Below are positions 20,243-28,906 of a stretch of 64,000 nucleotides of DNA, piece after piece. Position 1 is the first letter of the stretch. The number at the start of each line of letters is the position of its first letter. The stretch comes from Azospirillum sp. (lineage in GTDB: Bacteria; Pseudomonadota; Alphaproteobacteria; Azospirillales; Azospirillaceae). The stretch lies in NCBI GenBank assembly GCA_016124535.1, contig WGNK01000020.1, forward strand, positions 62,001 to 126,000, given 5' to 3'. A program made the position numbers and the translations under genes. Below the pieces are notes generated by a model. The model was given only the letters and a program-made list of their open reading frames with translations. It was not told where the DNA came from and searched no databases.

Positions 20243-21007
20243 TCACTGCATCACCTTGGGACCCTTGAGGTCGCCGGGGCCGCCCTCGGGCAGGATACCG
20301 AGCCGGCGGGCGACCTCCTGATAGGCCTCCTCGACCTTGCCCAGGTCCTGGCGGAAGCGGTCCTTGTCGAGCTTCTCGTTGGTCTTCACGTCCCACAGCC
20401 GGCAATTGTCCGGGCTGATCTCGTCGGCCAGCACGATCCGCATGTCCTCATTGTCCCACAGCCGGCCGAATTCCAGCTTGAAATCGACCAGGCGCAGGCC
20501 GATCCCGAGGAACAGACCGGTGAGATAGTCGTTGATCCGCAAGGACAGCGACATCATGTCGTCGAGATCGGGCGGGGTCGCCCAGCCGAACGCGGTGATG
20601 TGCTCTTCCGAGACCATCGGGTCGCCCAGTTCGTCCGACTTGTAATAATATTCGACGATCGAACGGGGCAGCGCCGTGCCTTCGGGAATGCCGAAGCGCT
20701 TGGTCAGCGAACCGGCGGCGACGTTGCGCACCACCAGCTCAATCGGGATGATTTCGACCTCACGCACCAACTGCTCGCGCATGTTGAGGCGGCGCACGAA
20801 ATGAGTCGGCACGCCGATCTCCCCGAGCCGGACCATCAGGTACTCGGAGATGCGGTTGTTGAGGACGCCCTTGCCGGTGATGGTGCCCCGCTTCTGATTG
20901 TTGAAGGCGGTGGCATCGTCCTTGAAATACTGGACCAGAGTGCCAGGCTCCGGCCCTTCGAAAAGAACCTTCGCCTTGCCCTCGTAGATCCGCCGTCGTC
21001 TTGTCAT
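20243..21007 (-). CDS. purC: SAICAR synthase
   Basis: Ligates aspartate to CAIR in purine synthesis. The ATG at 21007 gives 254 residues starting [18 protein letters not shown], the standard PurC N-terminus; an upstream in-frame start at 21097 would add 30 residues outside the family. Signatures visible: [36 protein letters not shown], and [10 protein letters not shown] near residue 175 followed by [14 protein letters not shown]. Forms an operon with purS. Confidence 0.95.
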   Translation of the reverse strand: MTRRRRIYEGKAKVLFEGPEPGTLVQYFKDDATAFNNQKRGTITGKGVLNNRISEYLMVRLGEIGVPTHFVRRLNMREQLVREVEIIPIELVVRNVAAGSLTKRFGIPEGTALPRSIVEYYYKSDELGDPMVSEEHITAFGWATPPDLDDMMSLSLRINDYLTGLFLGIGLRLVDFKLEFGRLWDNEDMRIVLADEISPDNCRLWDVKTNEKLDKDRFRQDLGKVEEAYQEVARRLGILPEGGPGDLKGPKVMQ

Positions 21008-21246
21008 GGTGGCCGTCCGAAGTGGCGCGGAAACGCGGGGGCCACGTGGGGTCCCCGCTCTCCTTGGGCTGATATAGCAAGATCGGCTGGCCGGCACAAT
21101 GGAACCCTGGGGGCGGCTCCGGGTTTCACGCCGGGCCGACCCTTGACGCAGGCGAGCCTTCTGCCACCCCCGATCGATCGGCGAAGCGCCGGGAAGCGGG
21201 CCGTTGGCCCAACCTGGCGCGAGCGGGCCCCGGGGCCCCGGCGGCC

Positions 21247-22200
21247 TTATTCCAGCCCCTCGAACAGCGCGGTGGACAAATAGCGTTCGGCGAAGGAAGG
21301 CAAGATGGCGACGATCATCTTGCCCTTCATCTCCGGCCGCGCTGCGACTTCGAACGCGGCGCTGAGTGCGGCTCCCGACGAGATGCCGACGGCCAGGCCC
21401 TCGACCCGGGCAACCTTCTGGGCCATGGCGAAGGCCTGCTGGTTGGATACCGGCACGATGCCGTCGATCAGCTGGGTGTCGAGGATCTCGGGGATGAAAC
21501 CGGCGCCGATTCCCTGGATTTTATGCGGTCCCGGCATGCCGCCGGACAGCACCGGGCTGTCTTCGGGCTCGACCGCGAAGATCTGGAAGCCGGGCTTGCG
21601 CGGCTTCAGGACCCGGCCGACTCCGGTCAGGGTGCCGCCGGTGCCGACGCCGCTGATCAGCACGTCGATCTGGCCATCGGTATCGCGCCACAATTCCTCG
21701 GCGGTGGTTTGCTCGTGGATCTTGGGGTTGGCGGCATTCTTGAACTGTTGGGGCATGATCGCGTTGGGCAGATTGGCCACCAGCTCCTCGGCCCGCCGGA
21801 TCGCGCCGCGCATGCCCTCCGCAGCTGGCGTCAGCTCCAACTCGGCGCCGAGCAGTTTCAGCATCTTGCGCCGCTCGACCGACATGCTCTCGGGCATGGT
21901 CAGGATCAGTTTATAGCCCTTGGCGGCAGCGACGAAGGCCAGGGCGATGCCGGTATTGCCCGAGGTCGGCTCGACCAGTGTCGCGCCCGGTTTCAGGCTG
22001 CCCTCGGCTTCGGCGGCCTCGATCATCGCCAGGCCGATGCGATCCTTGACGCTGGACAGTGGATTGAAGAATTCGCATTTACCGACGACATCGGCGTCGC
22101 TGCCCAGCGTTTCGGCCAGCCGCTTCAAACGCACCAGTGGCGTCGCGCCGATGGTACCGAGCACGCTGTCGTAGATCTTGCCGCGGAATTCCGGCGCCAT
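21247..22200 (-). CDS. cysK: cysteine synthase A
   Basis: PLP enzyme that makes cysteine from O-acetylserine and sulfide. The PLP lysine is in [19 protein letters not shown], the substrate-binding loop is [12 protein letters not shown], and the phosphate-binding glycine stretch is [15 protein letters not shown] chose the ATG at 22200 because GGAGGGA lies 7 bases upstream. The gene is 77 bases downstream of an Rrf2-family regulator on the same strand, a common arrangement for regulation of cysteine or Fe-S metabolism. Confidence 0.94.
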   Translation of the reverse strand: MAPEFRGKIYDSVLGTIGATPLVRLKRLAETLGSDADVVGKCEFFNPLSSVKDRIGLAMIEAAEAEGSLKPGATLVEPTSGNTGIALAFVAAAKGYKLILTMPESMSVERRKMLKLLGAELELTPAAEGMRGAIRRAEELVANLPNAIMPQQFKNAANPKIHEQTTAEELWRDTDGQIDVLISGVGTGGTLTGVGRVLKPRKPGFQIFAVEPEDSPVLSGGMPGPHKIQGIGAGFIPEILDTQLIDGIVPVSNQQAFAMAQKVARVEGLAVGISSGAALSAAFEVAARPEMKGKMIVAILPSFAERYLSTALFEGLE

Positions 22201-22277
22201 GGGTTGTCCCTCCAAGAAATGTAAAAACGGGCCAATTTACATAAAGTCTGAAAAGCTTACCCCAGCCGTTCCCGGGA

Positions 22278-22736
22278 TCAAATGCTGAAATCGATCTTGT
22301 CGCGCGCTTCGCAGGCAACTCCGGCATTCCGCGCGCGCAGGCAGAGGTCTTCGATCGTGGTCCCGTCGAGCTTGGCCATGCACGATTCCTGAAGTTCGGC
22401 CCACAGCGGGCGGACCACCCGGTGGCCGAGGTCGGATCCTGCCGGATCCTCCACCGGGTCGCTGCTGAGTTCCATGGCGCGGACCACCCGGACGATTTCA
22501 CCCAAGGTGATGCGGCGGCGCTCGCGGGCGAGGCGATAGCCGCCGCGAGGCCCCCGAACGCCGGCCAGGACTCCCTCGCGCACCAATTGCTGCAGCACCT
22601 GTTCGAGATAGCGCTTGGGGATGCCCTGCCGGCGGGTGATCTCGCCGCTTTGCACCGTCTCGTCGCCGGCATTGTAGGCGATATCGAGCACCGCCTCGAT
22701 CGCGAACATCAACTTCTTCGAGATCCGCAGCATCAC
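22278..22736 (-). CDS. Rrf2-family transcriptional regulator (IscR/CymR-like)
   Basis: A winged-helix regulator of 152 residues. The N-terminus [20 protein letters not shown] and the recognition region [20 protein letters not shown] are standard Rrf2. Three cysteines occur in the C-terminal part (SCMAKLD, DLCLRAR, VACEARD), which could ligate an Fe-S cluster, but their spacing differs from E. coli IscR. Its start overlaps the dut stop in an ATGA. cysK follows, so it may control sulfur assimilation or Fe-S supply. Confidence 0.85.
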   Translation of the reverse strand: MMLRISKKLMFAIEAVLDIAYNAGDETVQSGEITRRQGIPKRYLEQVLQQLVREGVLAGVRGPRGGYRLARERRRITLGEIVRVVRAMELSSDPVEDPAGSDLGHRVVRPLWAELQESCMAKLDGTTIEDLCLRARNAGVACEARDKIDFSI

Positions 22737-23233
22737 GGAGATCCTTGGCGATCCGCGGCCGTGATCTCGACGCCGCCGGTTGATCCGAAACCGCCGGCGC
22801 CGCGCTGGCTGGCGGGGAGCATCGCGACCGGCTGCCAGCCCACCCGAGCCACCGGCGCGACGATCAGCTGGGCGATGCGCGTGCCGCGCTCGATGGTGAC
22901 GGGCTGGTCACCGAGATTGATCAGGATCACGCCGATTTCGCCGCGGTAGTCGGCATCAATGGTGCCGGGGCTGTTGAGCACGGTGATGCCGTGGCGGAGC
23001 GCCAGTCCGGAGCGCGGCCGCACCTGGCCCTCGAACCCCTGGGGCAGGGCGAGCGCAATCCCGGTCGGCACCAGGGCGCGGGCGCCCGGCGGCAGGGTCA
23101 GTGGCGCCGCCACCGCCGCGGCCAGATCGACTCCGGCGGCGCCGGCGGTGGCGTAATCCGGCAGCGCCAGTTCCTCGCCGTGGGGCAGGCGCATCAGCGG
23201 GATTTCGATCGGCTGGGCGGGGGCGCCGGTCAT
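22733..23233 (-). CDS. dut: dUTP diphosphatase
   Basis: Hydrolyses dUTP to dUMP. It has 166 residues. The five conserved motifs are visible: [36 protein letters not shown] (catalytic Asp), [10 protein letters not shown] and the flexible C-terminal arm [10 protein letters not shown]. The start ATG overlaps the coaBC stop (ATGA), and its own stop overlaps the Rrf2 start, so coaBC-dut-rrf2 are translationally coupled. The coaBC-dut order is common in alphaproteobacteria. Confidence 0.95.
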   Translation of the reverse strand: MTGAPAQPIEIPLMRLPHGEELALPDYATAGAAGVDLAAAVAAPLTLPPGARALVPTGIALALPQGFEGQVRPRSGLALRHGITVLNSPGTIDADYRGEIGVILINLGDQPVTIERGTRIAQLIVAPVARVGWQPVAMLPASQRGAGGFGSTGGVEITAADRQGSP

Positions 23234-24462
23234 CCGCGCTCTCCCTCGGTGCGACCGAGCGCCGTTGCGATCTCGGCGGCCAGCCGCTGCGCGACCGCCT
23301 GCTTGGTCATGGTCGGCCAATCCGCTACCGTGTCGCCCCGGACCAGGTGGACGGTGTTGCGGGCGCCGCCGAAGGTGCCGGTGGCCGGCGACACGTCGTT
23401 GGCGAGGATCCAGTCGCAGCGCTTGCGGGCGAGCTTGGCCCGGGCATGGGCGACGACCTGCTCGGTCTCGGCGGCGAAGCCGATCACCAGGGTCGGGCGA
23501 TCGGGTCCCGGTTGAGCCAAAGTCGCCAGAATGTCGGGATTTTCGGTCAGTTCGAGCCGCGGCGGGCCGTCGGCCCCCTTCTTCATCTTCTGTTCCGCCG
23601 GGTCCTTGACCCGCCAGTCGGCGACCGCCGCGGCGCAGACCGCAACGTCGGCCGGCAGTGCCGCGCGGCAGGCCGCCAGCATGTCGCGGGCACTCAGAAT
23701 TGGTACCACGCGGACTCCGGGCGGGTCGGGCTCGTTGGTCGGGCCGGTGACCAAAGTCACCGAGGCGCCGAGCCCGGCGAGCGCGTCGGCGATGGCATGG
23801 CCCTGGCGGCCGGACGAGCGGTTGGCGATAAAGCGGACCGGGTCGATCGCCTCCCAGGTCGGGCCGCTGGTAACCAGCGCCCTCAGCCCGGCCAGCGGTC
23901 CGCCGAGGCTGAAACAGGCGGCGATTGCCGCCAGTATCTCCATCGGTTCGGCCATGCGGCCGGGGCCGAATTCGCCACAGGCCATGTCGCCGTCGTTGGG
24001 GCCGACGAAGCGGACGCCGCGCTCGGCCAGGGTTTTCAGATTGGTCTGGGTCGCCGGATGCTGCCACATCCGGACATTCATCGCCGGTGCCGCCAGTACC
24101 GGCTTGTCGGTGGCCAGCAGCGCGGTCGAGGCCAGGTCATCGGCCAGACCCGCCGCCATCTTGGCCATCAGGTCGGCGGTTGCCGGCGCCACCACCATCA
24201 GGTCGGCCTCGCGCGACAGCCGGATGTGGCCCATTTCCGCCTCATCGGTCAGCGAGAACAGGTCCTGGTAGACCTTGTCCTCGGTCAGCGCGGAAACCGC
24301 CAGGGGCGTGACGAAGGCGGCACCGCCACGGGTCAGAATGCAGCGCACGCCGCAGCCGCGCTCGCGCAGCCGGCGGATCAGTTCCAGGCATTTATAGGCG
24401 GCGATGCCGCCGGCGATCACCAGCAGGACCCGTTTGCCCCGGAGATTCGGAAAATCACCCAC
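23230..24462 (-). CDS. coaBC: bifunctional phosphopantothenoylcysteine decarboxylase / phosphopantothenate-cysteine ligase
   Basis: Two steps of coenzyme A synthesis in one protein of 410 residues, starting at a GTG. The N-terminal CoaC flavoprotein domain shows [20 protein letters not shown], the active-site His in [13 protein letters not shown], and [14 protein letters not shown]. The C-terminal CoaB domain shows [20 protein letters not shown] and [11 protein letters not shown], the nucleotide-binding start of the ligase. First gene of the coaBC-dut-rrf2 operon. Confidence 0.95.
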   Translation of the reverse strand: MGDFPNLRGKRVLLVIAGGIAAYKCLELIRRLRERGCGVRCILTRGGAAFVTPLAVSALTEDKVYQDLFSLTDEAEMGHIRLSREADLMVVAPATADLMAKMAAGLADDLASTALLATDKPVLAAPAMNVRMWQHPATQTNLKTLAERGVRFVGPNDGDMACGEFGPGRMAEPMEILAAIAACFSLGGPLAGLRALVTSGPTWEAIDPVRFIANRSSGRQGHAIADALAGLGASVTLVTGPTNEPDPPGVRVVPILSARDMLAACRAALPADVAVCAAAVADWRVKDPAEQKMKKGADGPPRLELTENPDILATLAQPGPDRPTLVIGFAAETEQVVAHARAKLARKRCDWILANDVSPATGTFGGARNTVHLVRGDTVADWPTMTKQAVAQRLAAEIATALGRTEGERG

Positions 24463-24688
24463 ACTCGCCTGCCAGACTGCATTTCAGAACTGTAAAACCG
24501 AAAATATTGTCTCGGATCGGCCAGGGCAAGCGGACAATCGTATTAACCTGACAGACCTGGAGATTCCCCGGCCGGGCGCGTCGCCCGCCCGTCGCCCGCC
24601 CGTCGCCCCCGGGCATCCCGCGATCTGCCGCCTCAGCCCGTGCTTCTGTGCTGAAATCGGCCGGGGGCGATGCTAGGATGCCGTCCGG

Positions 24689-24765
24689 GCGCCCGTAGCT
24701 CAGCAGGATAGAGCACAGGATTCCTAATCCTGGGGCCGTGGGTTCGAATCCCGCCGGGCGCACCA
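24689..24765 (+). tRNA. tRNA-Arg(CCU)
   Basis: A complete cloverleaf of 77 bases with encoded CCA. The acceptor pairs GCGCCCG with CGGGCGC, the anticodon stem-loop is CAGGA-TTCCTAA-TCCTG (anticodon CCT), and the T-arm contains GGTTCGAATCC. A phage integrase begins 157 bases downstream on the same strand, so the 3' half of this tRNA is the probable attachment site. Confidence 0.95.
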
Positions 24766-24813
24766 AATTTTTCAATGAGTTAGGTGAATTCTTAGGGGCT
24801 CGCGGCCAGATTG

Positions 24814-24833
24814 GGGACCAAAATAGGGACCAA
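24814..24833 (+). repeat. possible integrase arm-type sites
   Basis: The octamer GGGACCAA occurs twice (24814-24821 and 24826-24833), 12 bases apart, between the tRNA 3' end and the integrase gene. Short direct repeats in this position commonly serve as arm-binding sites for tyrosine integrases. No experiment or alignment supports this here. Confidence 0.4.
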
Positions 24834-24921
24834 TCAACGATGGACATGTGCGCGCCTATGCGAACGTCCGCGAACGACGCTATAGCTTGCCTCATGCTCG
24901 GCGTCGCCCCATGCTGCGGGC

Positions 24922-26139
24922 ATGGCCACCGTCAAATTCACCGATAAGGGAGTCGCCAGTATCAAGCCGCCCGAGTCTGGGCGCCTGGAGCTGTGGGATG
25001 CGCTGGTCCCTGGTTTCGGTATCAGGGTCACCGCAGCCGGCGGCCGATCCTGGGTCTTTCGCTACCGGCTCCGCGGCCAAGAGCAAAAAGGATGCTTGAC
25101 GCTTGGGAGATTTCCGGCGCTGGGCTTGGCCGACGCCAGGGCGCGAGCCCGTGAAGCGGCGGCCGAAGTGGCTTGCGGCGTCGATCCTGCCGGGCCGGCA
25201 TCACCCGATAGATTCAGGCATCCCCTCACGTTTTCTTCCTTGGCTGATCGTTTTATCGAGGAATATGCAAAACCCAGGAAGCGGACCTGGGCAGAGGACG
25301 CCGCTCGGCTCCGTAACCGGCTTGTCCCGGCATGGGGCGATCGTCCGGCCGACTCGATTACGCACGGAGATATCGCGGCGCTTATAGCCAGCATCGTCAA
25401 CGAGGGGCATGCTATCGCGGCGAATCGGAGCCGGTCATTGATTTCGAAACTGTTCCGGTGGGCCGTTTCAGCCACTGACGCCGAAGGGCGGCGGCTCCTG
25501 ACTCGCAATCCCGCCGCCGATATGGCGCCGCCCGCTCACGAAAACGAACGCGACCGAGTATTGTCGGCCGACGAGCTGGCCAAAATATGGCATGCCGCAG
25601 GAGGGCTATCGAGAGATTGGGGCCGCTTTGTCAGGATGCTCATCTTGACTGGACAGCGGCGAGACGAGGTTGCCGGCATGAGGCGCGAGGAAATCCAGGA
25701 CGCCTCATGGGGTTCATATCGGGGAATCATTTGGACGATCCCGCCGGAGCGATCCAAGAACGGCACGGCGTCACTCGTGCCGCTGGTTGGCATGGCTTAT
25801 GAAATCGTTGCCGGAGATAATCCTGGGTTCGTTTTCCCGGCGCGCCGCAACGAGAATGCGCACATTTCTGGATACAGCAAGGCCAAGACCAGCCTCGACA
25901 AGCTCTCTGGCGTTTCAAATTGGAGGTTTCATGACTTGCGCCGAACCTTTGCAACCAGGCTCGCAGAGCAAGGCTGTGACCCCCATATCATCGAGGCTTG
26001 CTTGAACCATGTATCTGGCCAGATTTCAGGCGTTGCCAGAATATACAATCGCCATAAGTACCTTATCGAAAAACGGACTACATTAGAAGGGTGGAACCAG
26101 CAACTTATTGAGCAAGGTCTTGGCCTCGACGCGCGATAA
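24922..26139 (+). CDS. int: P4-type tyrosine integrase
   Basis: Site-specific recombinase of 405 residues. Residues 1-90 form a DUF4102-type arm-binding domain (FTDKGVASIKPPESGRLELW, VPGFGIRVTAAGGRSWVFRY). A SAM-like core-binding domain follows. The catalytic domain has Arg in ILTGQRRDEVAGMRREEI, HDLRRTFATRL, a second His in CLNHVSGQISG and the nucleophile Tyr in IYNRHKY. It lies beside its presumed target tRNA-Arg. Its 3' end overlaps the convergent AlpA-like gene by 35 bases. Confidence 0.95.
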   Translation: MATVKFTDKGVASIKPPESGRLELWDALVPGFGIRVTAAGGRSWVFRYRLRGQEQKGCLTLGRFPALGLADARARAREAAAEVACGVDPAGPASPDRFRHPLTFSSLADRFIEEYAKPRKRTWAEDAARLRNRLVPAWGDRPADSITHGDIAALIASIVNEGHAIAANRSRSLISKLFRWAVSATDAEGRRLLTRNPAADMAPPAHENERDRVLSADELAKIWHAAGGLSRDWGRFVRMLILTGQRRDEVAGMRREEIQDASWGSYRGIIWTIPPERSKNGTASLVPLVGMAYEIVAGDNPGFVFPARRNENAHISGYSKAKTSLDKLSGVSNWRFHDLRRTFATRLAEQGCDPHIIEACLNHVSGQISGVARIYNRHKYLIEKRTTLEGWNQQLIEQGLGLDAR

Positions 26140-26311
26140 CAGAAGAAATCCACGCTGAAATTTCTGCCTCGGCGAATAAGCAGCCGCGCTTGTTTTGTAC
26201 TACTGGACCGGGGAAGCTGCCTTCCTTGATCGCCTTCCATAACCATGTTTTGCCGCGCCCGATCCGACGATAGACCTCTTTGGTGCTTATGAGGGAGGGG
26301 GGCGCATTCAT
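26105..26311 (-). CDS. AlpA-family DNA-binding regulator / excisionase
   Basis: A 68-residue MerR-like winged helix of the phage AlpA family: LISTKEVYRRIGRGKTWLWK is the helix-turn-helix and EGSFPGPVV the wing. Such proteins regulate or assist excision in P4-type elements, which fits its place against the integrase. I chose the ATG at 26311 because GGAAGGA lies 10 bases upstream. Its start overlaps the stop of the ThyX-signature ORF (ATGA). Confidence 0.82.
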   Translation of the reverse strand: MNAPPSLISTKEVYRRIGRGKTWLWKAIKEGSFPGPVVQNKRGCLFAEAEISAWISSVIARRGQDLAQ

Positions 26312-26547
26312 GGCGGGGTGTCCTTCCATTTGATGACCAACTCGCCGCCGAGAGCGGAGACGACGCGGGCGAATTTGTCGAGCAACTTCGCAGTCGGAAC
26401 GGCCCGGCTGGACCTGGCATTACGGGTGAACGCGCGGTGTGTGTTTATTTCAGCCAGGATGCACCGAGGCGCCCGGTACTGCACCGTGGTCAGTCGAATT
26501 CCGGCCGGGCTGACGCTGTCGGCGATGACTGTCGCGGAAATAGACAT
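26308..26547 (-). CDS. short protein carrying the ThyX (FAD-dependent thymidylate synthase) signature
   Basis: The ORF encodes only 79 residues, whereas ThyX proteins have 200-300. It contains SPAGIRLTTVQYRAPRCILA and [20 protein letters not shown], which match the N-terminal part and the RHRxxSxNExSxR-like motif of ThyX. The rest of the enzyme is absent; the last 25 residues do not look like ThyX. It is coupled by ATGA to the downstream AlpA-like gene. It could be a remnant of a full-length phage thyX, or a domain re-used for another job. I cannot tell which. Confidence 0.65.
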   Translation of the reverse strand: MSISATVIADSVSPAGIRLTTVQYRAPRCILAEINTHRAFTRNARSSRAVPTAKLLDKFARVVSALGGELVIKWKDTPP

Positions 26548-26550
26548 GAC

Positions 26551-26841
26551 TTAAACCCTATCTGGTTTGCAGTTTAGCATGTTGGCAAAGGCGCGCCCGT
26601 AGTCGGTCACGGTCGCCGCTTTTTCGCCCCTGCCGACCGCGAGGAAGCCCCTTGCCATAGCGGCAAAGACAATTGACGATCTGACGTGCCCCAATCTGCT
26701 GCGCGTCCGCCAGCCGCCAAGGTGGGGAACCAGAACGTCATCATGGTTCTGGAGGTCGCGCAGCAGGCCGGCGACCTGCTTATCGGTCACTAAGGGAACC
26801 CGTCCTGCCTGCGCGCCTCTGATCTGCTTTTGTTTGGGCAT
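26551..26841 (-). CDS. hypothetical early phage protein
   Basis: 96 residues if translation begins at the ATG at 26841; an upstream in-frame start at 26901 is possible. It starts MPKQKQIRGAQAGRVPLVTD, then has LLRDLQNHDDVLVPHLGGWR and SSIVFAAMARGFLAVGRG. No family recognised. It is the first leftward gene after the operator pair at 26878-26925 and ends three bases before the ThyX-signature ORF, so the three leftward genes probably form one transcript. Confidence 0.55.
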   Translation of the reverse strand: MPKQKQIRGAQAGRVPLVTDKQVAGLLRDLQNHDDVLVPHLGGWRTRSRLGHVRSSIVFAAMARGFLAVGRGEKAATVTDYGRAFANMLNCKPDRV

Positions 26842-26877
26842 AGAGCCTGTGACCTCGCTGCTGCATCGCGCAAGGTG

Positions 26878-26925
26878 TGCCCGATACGGGTCCAATGTCA
26901 ACGCTAAAAATACCCAAATAGGGTA
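26878..26925 (-). promoter_or_regulatory. leftward early promoter with two palindromic operators
   Basis: Two 15-bp palindromes: TACCCAAATAGGGTA at 26911-26925 and TGCCCGATACGGGTC at 26878-26892. On the minus strand the first is followed by a T-rich 9-base spacer and TTGACA (26901-26896), then the second palindrome lies in the spacer where the -10 would be approached. The -10 itself is poor. This is the layout expected for a repressor blocking leftward transcription of the ThyX/AlpA genes. Confidence 0.6.
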
Positions 26926-27209
26926 AAAAAAACTGTATTTTAGACCGCACCCATTGAGGTATCTGTGTTGCCAGTGGCTGACAGGCGCGGAATCGTCGTG
27001 CCATTGTATGGTGTTCCAAGAGCACTTATTGTGGTATTAACGCCCCCCTCGATCAGCCATAGCGTGTCGATCAGCAGGGCAAACGTAAGGACACACAAAC
27101 AAATGAAAGAAGGAAAAAACAGGCCAGCCGAGTATCTCGCCCGGCTGGCCGCATTGGACGAAAAAGATGCACAGAAAGTTATGCGCTTTGTTGCGTCACT
27201 TTCAGCGCC
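26926..27209. other. regulatory stretch between early genes; one doubtful small ORF
   Basis: This stretch lies between the leftward operators and the 3' end of the repressor gene. An in-frame plus-strand start at 27102 (after GTAAGGACAC) opens MKEGKNRPAEYLARLAALDE, which looks protein-like for about 35 residues. It then runs antisense into the repressor gene, where its composition changes. It may be the remnant of a small gene. I see nothing else in the stretch. Confidence 0.3.
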
Positions 27210-27581
27210 TCATTTGGCGCGCCCCTTCTGTGATAGCCGGGATACCAGATCATCGACGAGCGCCGCGTCTTCAGGGGAGAGTGTCATGTAGTCTTTGACT
27301 GAGCCTATTTGCATGGCATCGATCCTCGATGTGGAAATTACGAGTCCGGGATCGATGCCGCCAAGACATATGGCCACATTGCGAATAATATCCTCGTTTA
27401 ATCTGCGCTCTCCGCGCTCGTATCTGCCGAGCATATAGACTGGTATGCCCATTTTCTTGGAGAGATCCGTCCGAGATATACCGAATGCCTTTCGAAGTGC
27501 CTTAATATTGTTTTTCAGGTCACTTTTGCTTTCTGGGTCGCTGCCGTCTTTTCCGTCCGGTTCCATGGTGGTGGGCTCCAT
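27210..27581 (-). CDS. CI-like phage repressor (HTH_3)
   Basis: DNA-binding repressor candidate of about 123 residues. The helix-turn-helix region is LKNNIKALRKAFGISRTDLS followed by KKMGIPVYMLGRYERGERRL, a typical XRE fold, and a short C-terminal part ends SVKDYMTLSPEDAALVDDLV. There is no peptidase domain for RecA-dependent cleavage, so induction must act some other way. The start is uncertain (27632, 27581 or 27566). It faces the Cro-like gene across a region with three palindromic operators, the classic immunity layout. Confidence 0.75.
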   Translation of the reverse strand: MEPTTMEPDGKDGSDPESKSDLKNNIKALRKAFGISRTDLSKKMGIPVYMLGRYERGERRLNEDIIRNVAICLGGIDPGLVISTSRIDAMQIGSVKDYMTLSPEDAALVDDLVSRLSQKGRAK

Positions 27582-27625
27582 CTCAGTTTTTTCGTGCCGT
27601 TTTTGGGTCCTATAGTTCCCATATA

Positions 27626-27640
27626 TGCCCAAATCGGGTC
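27626..27640 (-). promoter_or_regulatory. operator at the repressor promoter
   Basis: TGCCCAAATCGGGTC, the same palindrome class as the other prophage operators. On the minus strand it overlaps TTGACC, a possible -35 box for the repressor gene, suggesting autoregulation. Confidence 0.55.
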
Positions 27641-27717
27641 AATAGATAGTTAATTTTCCAGGCCCATGGCCATTTTTTTTGCGATCACGGCCGGCGCGGC
27701 GGCGGCATCGCAAAAAA

Positions 27718-27768
27718 TACTCGATGCGGGCATTTTTTTATTGACCAGGACCCAAATGGGGCACAATA
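27718..27768 (+). promoter_or_regulatory. rightward promoter with two operators upstream of the Cro-like gene
   Basis: TACTCGATGCGGGCA (27718-27732), flanked by A and T runs, precedes TTGACC (27741-27746). GACCCAAATGGGGCA (27749-27763) sits between this -35 box and a weak -10 (CACAAT or ACAATA at 27762-27768). A repressor bound here would cover the promoter of the Cro-like gene and the whole rightward operon. Confidence 0.62.
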
Positions 27769-27777
27769 GTTCACCCC

Positions 27778-28014
27778 ATGAACCCGATCCGAGCCTACCT
27801 CAAAGAATCGCGGAAGTCTTGGGCGGACCTGGCCCAAGACCTCAATGTGTCGGTCCACACCATCAAAAAGTGGGGCTCGGCCCGGCAAGTCCCGGCCAAG
27901 GCGGTGCCCGCTCTGGTCGCAGTTAGCCGGGGAAAGCTCTCGCCGGCAGCACTGCGGGCTGACCTGTATCAACCGGAGACTGTCGCGGCAATCCCGCCGA
28001 CATCAAGCGCCTAA
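27778..28014 (+). CDS. Cro-like helix-turn-helix protein
   Basis: 78 residues. The N-terminal half is a compact HTH: NPIRAYLKESRKSWADLAQD then LNVSVHTIKKWGSARQVPAK. It is divergent from the repressor gene and the first gene of the rightward operon, the position of cro/YdaS-type antirepressors in lambdoid phages. A tail rich in Ala and Pro ends the protein. Confidence 0.75.
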   Translation: MNPIRAYLKESRKSWADLAQDLNVSVHTIKKWGSARQVPAKAVPALVAVSRGKLSPAALRADLYQPETVAAIPPTSSA

Positions 28015-28133
28015 GTGCGGCGTCCCCATAGCAGCGGTCTGCTCGGGAATACCCAAAATACCGGGCGGCCACCCTCGGCGACGGTCAAGGCCGCTGCTTT
28101 CTTTCTCGACCAGGTGAGGCAGGAGATAACGCA

Positions 28134-28640
28134 ATGAGCAACCGCGTTACCGTCGACCAGGTGATCACGATGCCGATCGGGGAGGTCTCCGACCTGCCCG
28201 CGGGGCAACTTGAGATGCTGGTCGCAGATATCGAGGCATTGAAAAATCACGCTAAAAAACTCGACGATTGGATCGGAGGCGCCCTGATGCTGAAATATGC
28301 GGATAAGGCGGAGGCCGTGCGCGCCGAGCAGAACAAGGCGGTCGGCACAGTCCGGTTCGATGATCCGGGGGATGACGACTATGAGGTCGTCTCAGAACTC
28401 GACAAGAAAGTCGAGTGGGACCAGGCCAAGTTGGCCGCGATGGTCCCGGTTGTTGAGGGGTGGTGTCGGGAAAACCCTGATGACCGCCTTGAGTCTTATC
28501 TCCAGGTCAAGAAAACCTACAGCGTGCCGGAACTGGCCTACGTCAATTGGCCGAAGCCACTGAAGGACCAATTCACCCCAGCCCGGACGGTCAAGCCCGG
28601 AAAGGCAAAATACAAGATTGTCAAGAAGGGGGATAAGTGA
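28134..28640 (+). CDS. conserved phage early protein
   Basis: 168 residues, no named function. The middle carries DDYEVVSELDKKVEWDQAKL, and near the C-terminus LQVKKTYSVPELAYVNWPKP and FTPARTVKPGKAKYKIV; this pattern occurs in proteins encoded next to recombination genes in many siphophages. It is coupled to the next gene by a one-base stop-start overlap. The 119-base leader upstream holds an imperfect TACCCAAAATACCGGG that does not match the operator spacing. Confidence 0.6.
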   Translation: MSNRVTVDQVITMPIGEVSDLPAGQLEMLVADIEALKNHAKKLDDWIGGALMLKYADKAEAVRAEQNKAVGTVRFDDPGDDDYEVVSELDKKVEWDQAKLAAMVPVVEGWCRENPDDRLESYLQVKKTYSVPELAYVNWPKPLKDQFTPARTVKPGKAKYKIVKKGDK

Positions 28641-28906
28641 TGTCGAAGATGCTGCGCGTCCGTCTTTGCCTCACCATCCCTTTGCGTGACGGAGACGCGA
28701 TGGACGTCTCACGGCAAGTGGTCAGGATCGAGGATAGCATCCACGATGGCCTGTCCGATGTCTTGCAATATGGCGGCGCAATCCAGTCGATGGTGCCAAA
28801 GCTGGTCAATGTGGGCAAGGCTGGTGGCGATCTGATCGGCGCCCCCGCGTCGGATGGCGACTTTGATCCTGGTTCCGTCGATACCACAGTGCAGAGGTGC
28901 GCGTGA
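28640..28906 (+). CDS. hypothetical phage protein
   Basis: 88 residues starting at the ATG that overlaps the previous stop (TGATG). The sequence includes VRLCLTIPLRDGDAMDVSRQ and LQYGGAIQSMVPKLVNVGKA and shows no known domain. It ends in another TGATG overlap with the RecA-like ATPase gene, so it belongs to the same translational unit. Function unknown. Confidence 0.5.
   Translation: MSKMLRVRLCLTIPLRDGDAMDVSRQVVRIEDSIHDGLSDVLQYGGAIQSMVPKLVNVGKAGGDLIGAPASDGDFDPGSVDTTVQRCA

Noticed and set aside
24811..24834. GACCAAAATAGGGACC near the integrase as a repressor operator
   Set aside because: Half-sites and spacing do not fit TACCC-N5-GGGTA; better explained as direct repeats, possibly integrase arm sites.
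28046..28065. TACCCAAAATACCGGG as a further operator
   Set aside because: The half-sites resemble the operator but the spacing is eight bases instead of five, so I did not count it.
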